In this document: positions 57,301-64,000 of the stretch, piece by piece
Numbering within the stretch: the first letter of the stretch is position 1
Layout: every line of letters begins with the position of its first letter
Source of the DNA: Tomocerus qinae
Lineage: Eukaryota; Arthropoda; Collembola; Entomobryomorpha; Tomoceridae
Assembly: GCA_020055645.1 (NCBI GenBank)
Contig: CM034546.1
Coordinates: 9,858,001-9,922,000 of the forward strand
DNA: 64,000 bases
Direction of reading: 5' to 3'
Translations under genes and position numbers: made by a program
Notes under the pieces: model-generated
Database searches by the model: none
The model's input: the letters and a program-made list of their open reading frames with translations, nothing else
Told to the model about the DNA's origin: nothing

Positions 57301-57923
57301 AAGACATTGGCCAATTTTGCATGTAGGCGTGACGTTAGGATTACATTTTTGGTGAGAAAAATATTTTCAAGTAGATATCGCAAAGGCTTACAGTTATCAA
57401 TTAGATTTTGAATCTCATCAAACCCATCCAATAAAAATAAAGCCTTGTCAACGTTTATAGAAGATGCTTTGCTTACTTTAGTTAGAAAGCTGGAACATTT
57501 TTCTTCAAAATATAATTTCACAAATCCATTGTAATCATCTTCCATTAGGTTTTCCAATTTAGATTCAGGTAAGGTATTTAATGTTCCCAATTCTATCCAG
57601 ATGACGTCGTCATATCTTTCAGTCAATGGATTTGAATTGTTCTTGTAAAAGTCGTACGCAATTTTCTTGCAAAGTGTTGTCTTTCCAATCCCCCCTAATC
57701 CACTAATAAGGGTGCGGCCCCCTTTCAAAATGTCAAAGTAGTCTAATTTGGTGGCATCGCAGGAAAAATTTGCCTTCTTGAAGGATGACTTTTTGTGATT
57801 CGACTTTTCTACTATTTCTAAAGAAAAGTAGCCGCTGCCCAAGTCATTTTCACTTTCGCTGATCAGTCTTGATATCTTGAAATCCTTTTCTGTGTAACAA
57901 TCTTTTAAACAGCAACTTTCCAT
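54381..57923 (-). CDS. NACHT-LRR receptor (NLR-like), 1180 aa
   Basis: A single uninterrupted 1180-codon exon. After a ~70-residue N-terminus without a recognised effector domain comes the NACHT: Walker A GLGGIGKTT (75-83), Walker B ALFLLDGFDE (161-170) with the small residue and acidic end usual for NACHT, and sensor VILTSR (194-199). A winged-helix/HD region follows (EFKHLCDLSIASLENG ... KFVHRTVSEYFAACWVAN, the typical FxHxxxxEYFAA of NLRs), then a long helical middle. Leucine-rich repeats (HVLILSNNQIGKAGFERLM; IKTLDLSGNFI) cover about residues 850-945, with a C-terminal domain of unknown type after them. Presumably a cytosolic sensor that oligomerises on a microbial or danger cue. An intron-like end (attccag near 57980) suggests a 5' UTR exon upstream. 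Confidence 0.92.
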   Translation of the reverse strand: MESCCLKDCYTEKDFKISRLISESENDLGSGYFSLEIVEKSNHKKSSFKKANFSCDATKLDYFDILKGGRTLISGLGGIGKTTLCKKIAYDFYKNNSNPLTERYDDVIWIELGTLNTLPESKLENLMEDDYNGFVKLYFEEKCSSFLTKVSKASSINVDKALFLLDGFDEIQNLIDNCKPLRYLLENIFLTKNVILTSRLHAKLANVFDCVDQELEIVGFTRETVQQALTDRIGNYAGGLNTVNCIDNSLVLTEMMKIPILLDIFLYIRKDIREQNLKQMTMTKLYIGLIKKLFSNYFSLNHNEDYDNKSLKDVIENHVLEEFKHLCDLSIASLENGNCYVSLDHLEYNIKKNLLKTGFLSEDVKMGSSSQGKQFKFVHRTVSEYFAACWVANQSESELKAFVISRKYQPNYQFVFPLLSGLIENGLYDLHGFSGADVTIRYTKNRKLMKFLTYLELGPMDLFRNYHNSLVMDCLKECTIDGSDARVMGANLYEIVPSVTTKVPSKKRNREASRLKIDIYNIGNRFGYDSISTLNDYNLIELCISDNAEKWYPNLLKEFQSTIFEFWTAKIAAELLSNCKEFLKNFSLETFGQKSSIKTTTFSNILRDAYVSKTFLTEAQKSTFLARELLDKTCAKINLLSEILGRHKQSRHPTILDTICNNLDEDIFGVYYYDVLEIFCQLKPSTATSILVGYINSKNLRHLLPFLFENGGILESTIFVENNRLKCQGISSHPLTNEDVLFVHNFPGLIKQDHHCHQTVINTLIDGSTEECQSFFVKHDLLSLQKLGDREFENRKLAKNSKYFKENTEFHKYLSFLYSEGYLRNNVDNLHLTTLYASYYFNPATQFTFGPFHIDLSNSNLDDDNIDVVVQFVVENRHQIHVLILSNNQIGKAGFERLMTEVPRTQLKHLCLDRNAIQFDQCRFELIRQVIRSKNIKTLDLSGNFISKDWIDKLKTNGRNSLASEIDIKFCMLNQCKVIYKRNFQKGLIPALDLFCKKSQKQNITEEIGCFGYATKKNIFDENGNQVLLITEIMTDGQRNLKLSEFYQSSDNSRFLVSSVYVDPYNDCNINGIMRKSLFNRLKDYDIPVYGYFSTDKILKILDNIEKSKSTITEFANGKKSSYGNSVQWANSVMSTESQFIIVERRYPSLTLWKQRLAKNSDVIGMILLLLTTFLNYNAN

Positions 57924-60900
57924 TTTTAATTTTCCTTGGCTTCATGGAACTGGGCTACTAAATTTCTGTTTTCTTTATCTGGAATAAAACAACAAAATGC
58001 CATCATTGATAAACTTTAGAAATAAGGCTATCGTCGTATGTATATAACCCGATTTTTCTAATTACCACGTGAGCTAATATGTTAATCAAATCTGGCATAG
58101 CATTATTCATTCTTAAGATTATTTTATCTACTTTGAAGCGAGCTGATTTAAATCAGTTCATTTCAAAAGTAATAATATAATGTGCAAAAGTAGTAACAAA
58201 TATAAACCGTACCGATCAATCACAAAACTAAATTAAAAGAAAACTGATTATCAGGGCGGCCATGTTGGATCTGGATGCCATGTTAATTATTTCATTATTA
58301 AAAAGAAAGTCATTTCTTATTTATAGTAAGGGCTTTTCAGTCTGTCTGTGTATCTACGTATTTATCCATGTATAAATGGTTTACGCCTAAACTTTTGACC
58401 AAAGATAAATTTGTCAATTTTGTCTTTGGTCTTTGAAAGATAAAATCAAAACAGAGGTCGGATTCGTTAATGGGCCATATCGGTTGACGGTTGCATCCCC
58501 TTTCTGAGGAATTGGGTCACTTTAGTTCTACAAATCATAGAAAAATGTGTAATATGTGTAATAGCTCATTTGAAAGGGGACAACTTTTTAAACAACTTTT
58601 GCAATGCTTTCGGAATTTCGAATCCGCTTTGGCGGGGAAGTGGGTAACTTTCGTTCTATGTAAAAGTAGTGTAATATCTCATTTGAAAAAGGACAACCTT
58701 TCATACAATATCTTCTATTCCTAACCACTTCCACTAATTTTAATCTTCCTTCGTTATTTAGTTTTAACATATCCCGTCACCTTAATTAAACGTGTTATTT
58801 TAATTGCCTCTTATATGTTATTTGGTCCAATTATTTTATTTTAAATCATGAATTATTTGACAGATATTCAAAGATGAAAACTGAAGAACCAAAAAATCTA
58901 TTTCTGTTTCACCTCATGTTTATTGAAACTAAACTGTTCGTTTCTCGCAGCCCCAACAACCGAGCAGGTGTAGATAAAGCTGAAGGGAAAGAGAACATGC
59001 GCCACCTATGTGGGCCATGGTTGCATTTACAGTGCGTAGTCACTGTAGCCCCTTATACACGGAGAAGCACGAATGGATAATTGAATTTTCTAAATTCATT
59101 TAAAAATCGTAGAATCAAAATATCAAAAATCCGCCACTTGAGGACCTCAATATTGGTCCTTAGAAGCTTCAAAAAAAATTTGATGGAGATTGGTTGAAAA
59201 CTGTAGGAGGAGATAGGTTTGCCAGTTTAAGATTTTCCCTATCCCTCCCATGTTAAAATTTGATTTTCAAAAAATCATAAAACGATTTCTATAAAACCAA
59301 TCGTTATGAAAATGATCATTTGAGGTTCTGACTATGAGATGAACATCCAGTAAAAATTTGAACCTCGTAGCTTGATATGCTAAAGGGTACTTGTGTAGCT
59401 ATTATTATAATGATAATTACCTCAAAAAATCAATTCAAGGGTAACCAATTTTTAATTTGAATGAAATAATTCGGGTACAATATTCATTGTTTTTACCGAA
59501 AGGGTTTATTTTTTTTTTAAATTCCATTGTTTCATCTGCGAAACTAAATGGAAATGAAAAATTTCGATTAGAAAAGGCGAGGAAGTTGCCGGACTATATC
59601 TTGGTCAATAAGGCACATTTTTAAAATCTAAAAGACATGGCCCTATAGGTTTCTAGTCTCTAGTCGCTCTTTTAATATCAATCCACATTTTCTATTTTAA
59701 TTTAAATTTAATCGTTTTATGATCACACATATAAAAATAGAAACAATTATGGGCAATGGAAACTGATCAAACCCATTCAACCTTTAAATAACTTAATGCC
59801 ACATTAAGCATGGTATTGGCGAAGTTTATAATTTTGATTAAACATTCGTTTGAAACATTTCCGAGATAGTTTTCTGTATAAATGAAGTCTGGCAACAGTT
59901 TTTAACCCAGGGTTGCGTTTTGTCCGGATGAAATTAATTTTATCCGGATAAAATTAATTTTATCCAGTGGATAAAAACCATTTTATCCAATTCGTCCACA
60001 CCTCTCTATCCGGATACCGCAACCCTGTTTTAACCATATTACTATCCATATTAAATGTATTAAATTTTCTATTTAATACATTTTTAACTTACGTCAATGG
60101 ATGGTTTATCTTCCGCTTGTGGCTGGGGGAAGACAGTTGAAAAAATCTGCATAAAGAGAAATAATATTATTTTATGTATTATTCTATTGTCTATTATTTG
60201 CAAGTATCAGTATCGTTTCACTGTAGGAGACAACATAACTACTGTCGCTGAAAAAATATTCTAATTTAAGGACAAATAAGGGCAGCAGTACGCGTATAAA
60301 TAAGTTCATTTTGTGCGGTGTGCAGGCCACTTCCTTCTCTATATATAATAGCGTTATATAAGTAGAATAATTAATATTTTGCCTTGAGGATGAACTGAAG
60401 TGAATGCTGATGTACTCACGTAATTCTGAGAATATTTATATCGGACGGAAAGGAATAATATTTAATACTTAAGCACGGAGGAGTATTATACTTACACATT
60501 GCAAACAGGATTCTCGTCCATGCTGAAATTGATCCGTACATTTGTCAGCTGTTCTTGGTATGAATTCTATATGAATGCGTCAAAGTCAGGCAATGGCATA
60601 GTGGGCGAGGGATAACAAAAAATGTGGCTGGGGAGCAGTAAAGCATTCGTGTATATTTCTGCACAAGGATATTTGATGGGTGCATATAGGGAATAGCATA
60701 TAAGCCAGCCATCGCATCATCGCCGCCACCACCACATGTACATGTTTTGCACCACATATATAGATAGAAATGAGAATCAACCTGTTGTCTCAAACGTCAG
60801 AAGTGCCATGCAAGACCATATTATATCTACTAACGACTTTATTTATAACATTCATGAATCCATGACTCAGTCTCAGTCTTCTGCAAATTTCTATTATTTC

Positions 60901-62687
60901 TATACATGTCTACGTTGTTGTAACGTTGCGTGATTAATTGGTTTATGAGAAACATTTATGCCCTTAACCGGGTCAAACATTCATTTAATTAAAACGGAAT
61001 AACTGTAGGTCTTGCTGGCAAACTTACCCAGTTTGTCATTCTAGTTTTAAGCAATAAATGTACGAATATAATCCTATTCAATTTGTTACTCCAGTTGATA
61101 TCATGGCAAAAAACATCATACTCTTGAATTTTTAATTCCGTACACTAGTAACATCATTTTCTGACATCGTTAAGTTTTCCAAGATAATAATTTACTTACC
61201 AAATTAAATCCCAACAGCCAGGTGTTATGGGTGGGAAGGAAACTACTAAATTTGAACAAATTAACACCAAAACAAAACCTAAAATGGGGGTGAGCATTAA
61301 ACATTCAGTAAGTTTTAACTTTTGCGCGACAGTTGTGGTCAAAAAATTATTTTTTCAAAAGTTATTTCCTACGACATATGACAAATGGGCTTTTCTAGAT
61401 TTCAGTTGTCCGGATTTTATTTAGCAATTAACAAAAAGTAGAATATGAACAAAGATTTATCTGCAGTATTAATCAAAATCGCATGATTAGTTTCACCACC
61501 AATTTATTATATGTAGGGACTAGGACTAGAGATATGACATTATAAGGCTATCCATACCATTACCAAATACAACCGTTAAATGAACTTCAAATTTTATTTC
61601 ATAAATAAAATTGTCATAATGTCATATAGCTATGTTTACAAATTAAATTCACTGATTTGGGTTAATTAATCGAAATTCATCATTTCAATAATAAATCACT
61701 TCATTTGGCAAATGGAAATCAATCAAGACGTCAAAAAATCAAAAAAATCATGTAAATTAATTTATTAGAATAACGAAGTACTAAATGCCAAATAAACTTC
61801 TTGTTTAAGGATTTACTGATAATTCAAGTTAATTTATTTGTTCTGGTGAACAACATAAACATGGGATACGCAATACGCAGAAAATTGAAACATTAATGTC
61901 TCATCGGCTTTGTGTACTGAGAATGCATATTATAATGCATATCAAAATTTAAAAAAACAATCAATCAGGAATCAGGAAGGTGAAACAAAAGACTAACTCT
62001 GGACTCGGACTAACTGCTGTTACATTTTTAACCGCGAAAAATTTGATTGTACACTGAAACTGTAAACTCCAACTATAATAAATTCATTGTCATTTATTTA
62101 TAAATGTTATACTTTATGATTCAATCAAAGTAACGTGATATAAATAAAAAAATGTAAGTGTTGTTATAATCTATGGTGAAATGTACTACATAATGGAAAT
62201 GGAATATACGTACACAAGTTGACGGTGATACATCATCAAAATTGAGAAAGCAGGTCTAAGCAGGATTTGATTTATTTATTGTGTTACGTTACATACACGT
62301 ACAAATATCGGTTAGTGTGAATTAGTGTGAATTGTGAAATAATGAATTGCCATTCATGTAAGTTTTACATTTTTTAACAACAAATATTGGAGAGTACTAA
62401 TCTTATTGCCGTAGTAATATAATACTATAATTTACTACATTCAACATTGCTATCTTTACTTAAACTGATAAAAATTGCTAATTAAAACTTAATTTTGGCA
62501 GGTCCAGCCCAGTTACACAACATTTTTTCAACTTAATCTATATTTGAATCGTGATTTAAAATTTAAAATAATTTTTGGAATTAGCTTCCACCAATGATCC
62601 TTAACTCTAACCAACCACACCCGTCGTATCGTAGCGAGAAAAAACAAAGTCACCAATTGAAACCGGAATCATACCATTATTTTTAAA
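57924..62687. other. Intergenic, no gene recognised
   Basis: About 4.8 kb between the divergently oriented NACHT genes. It holds a local ~130-bp duplication (58500-58720), a cluster of short ttttatcc/ggataaaa repeats (59925-60012) and otherwise AT-rich sequence. Frames at 60545-60933 and 61227-61424 carry no domain. 5' exons of the NACHT-LRR gene could lie at the left edge. Confidence 0.45.
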
Positions 62688-64000
62688 ATGTCAAACTTCA
62701 TAAAAGTAACCGAAGTCCTTACTCAGTTGAAGATGTCACATCATGTACAAAAGTTTCAAGGTAAAAAAATATCCCTCAAACCATTAATAAATGTAAATCC
62801 TTAGATTATGACTATTATAATTTCATAGTTTTTATTGTATTTTGTAAAATTGTTTGTAGATATTTTATCTAGTTTAGGCCACCTTCAAAGGCAATAATGG
62901 TTAACTTTGGTCATAAAATTTAGTGAAAACATTGTTTTTTGTAATATAATGTTTTTTTGTCGGTTTTTAGCGTAGAGTAGATACTCAATTCTATGTATTT
63001 ATTTCTGACAAACTCATGCTCAATATCTAAATGAATTTTATAGCAATCTAAATAAATATTTGTAGATCGATTTTGCAGTAATGAACTAGGAATTAAAAAT
63101 AGTAAATCTAAAAAGTTCATGCAGCCGTGTAAATAGTGCTCATTAAAATCAAGTTTGGAACTCTAATAGCATTTAAATTTTGATAATTTCAGAGGCTGAA
63201 ATCGATGACGAATGTTTCCCACTTACAACAGAAAACGATTTTAAAGAACTAGGGCTTACTATTGGTGAACGAAAAAGGCTGGTCCAATACTTAAAGAGTT
63301 TGAATTCAACCCAGGTTGTTTAATTTTTACAATTTACTACTTTATTGATTTAGGACGATATATTTTCATCTCACAGTCAGTCTACATTTTATTCATTTGC
63401 ACCGTTACCTATACACTACTACACATTTAAATTCACCAAAGTGACATTTTAAAACTTGAAAACCTAATTTTAGTTTTAAAAAAGTGCAAAAATATTTATA
63501 TTTGGAAAATAACGCTTAATTTAATATCTTATAACCATTCCATAATAGTTATTAATTTCATTTTTCTATAAATTAGGTTATCGACAGTATTCGCATGCAA
63601 GAAATTGAGAACCAGCTCATTGAATTTTATAAGCATGAAGATCGGACGAATTTTCGGAGAATGGATAAAACGAAACTAAGTCTTGATGCATGCTACGTTA
63701 ATCTAGCCGTGGTTCCAATGGATATTTACAACGTTCTTGAAAACAAAGAGCATAAAACATTTGAAAGCGATTTCATACGACCGAGGAGCAGCGAAGAATT
63801 GATTTCTGACAAAAGCAACATTATAAAACTAAGAAATTTATTTGACCAGAGTGACAACAATCGTACAAAATTCGAATCAAATTGGGAGAATGTGAAACAG
63901 AAACGTATTTTGATATTCGGAAGGGCAGGAGTTGGGAAAACGACTTTGTGCAAGAAAATTGTATACAGTTACTACAAGGACAAAGTGTGGAAAGATTATT
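62688..64000 (+). CDS. SAM-NACHT receptor, 5' part (cut by window end)
   Basis: Three exons fit in phase: 62688-62760 (MSNFIKVTEVLTQLKMSHHV..., donor CAAG|GTAAAA), 63193-63314 (acceptor tttcag; EAEIDDECFPLTTENDFKEL ... LVQYLKSLNSTQ, donor CAG|GTTGTT) and 63577 to the edge (acceptor attag). Exons 1-2 code for a SAM domain (about residues 7-62), with the F-x-LT-xDFKELG-xxxGERKRLVQYL pattern. Exon 3 has a linker (DKTKLSLDACYVNLAVVP, a sequence type seen before NACHT domains) and then the NACHT P-loop FGRAGVGKTTLCKK. The rest lies outside. SAM probably gives homotypic assembly of the activated receptor. It points away from the NACHT-LRR gene at 54-58 kb. The KTTLCKKI stretch is shared by both, suggesting common ancestry. 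Confidence 0.85.

Overview
The window is AT-rich animal nuclear DNA with intron-bearing genes, large intergenic tracts and many decayed mobile elements. An ionotropic-receptor gene, dsRNA-binding proteins of the TARBP2/Loquacious type, NACHT and NB-ARC/TPR receptors, BEL/Pao and Ty1/copia fossils and LINE pieces point to an arthropod. SAM-NACHT receptors are missing from most insects but abundant in springtails, so Collembola is my best guess (inference, not proven by the sequence).

Layout. 1-8 kb: two diverged copies of one ~1.3-2 kb sequence (1-2290 and 4047-7830). Copy A carries a ~1 kb insertion with a 20-bp minisatellite; copy B carries two inverted-repeat elements. A decayed NACHT fragment and a small secreted-peptide gene lie between. 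8.9-11.5 kb: an NB-ARC/TPR STAND gene on the minus strand with one in-frame stop and one frameshift. 12.4-28 kb: a graveyard of BEL/Pao and Ty1/copia remnants, LTR-like repeats, LINE pieces, a protein-primed family-B DNA polymerase remnant (Polinton-like) and short tandem arrays. 28.5-31.6 kb: a MITE and otherwise nothing recognised.

31.6-53.3 kb is the most informative part: three minus-strand copies of a dsRNA-binding-protein gene (two with every exon open, one cut off) interleaved with one complete ionotropic-receptor gene and two fragments of it. Exons could be placed by comparing the copies. A 1.1 kb MULE-like element with a 10-bp target duplication sits in an intron of the first copy. 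54.4-57.9 kb: a 1180-residue single-exon NACHT-LRR gene. 62.7 kb to the right edge: the first three exons of a SAM-NACHT receptor, cut by the window end.

The living genes therefore look like an innate-defence neighbourhood: dsRNA-sensing/RNAi cofactors beside NLR-like STAND ATPases, expanded by local duplication and flanked by transposon debris. That functional grouping is inference; the duplications, exon structures and motifs are read directly.
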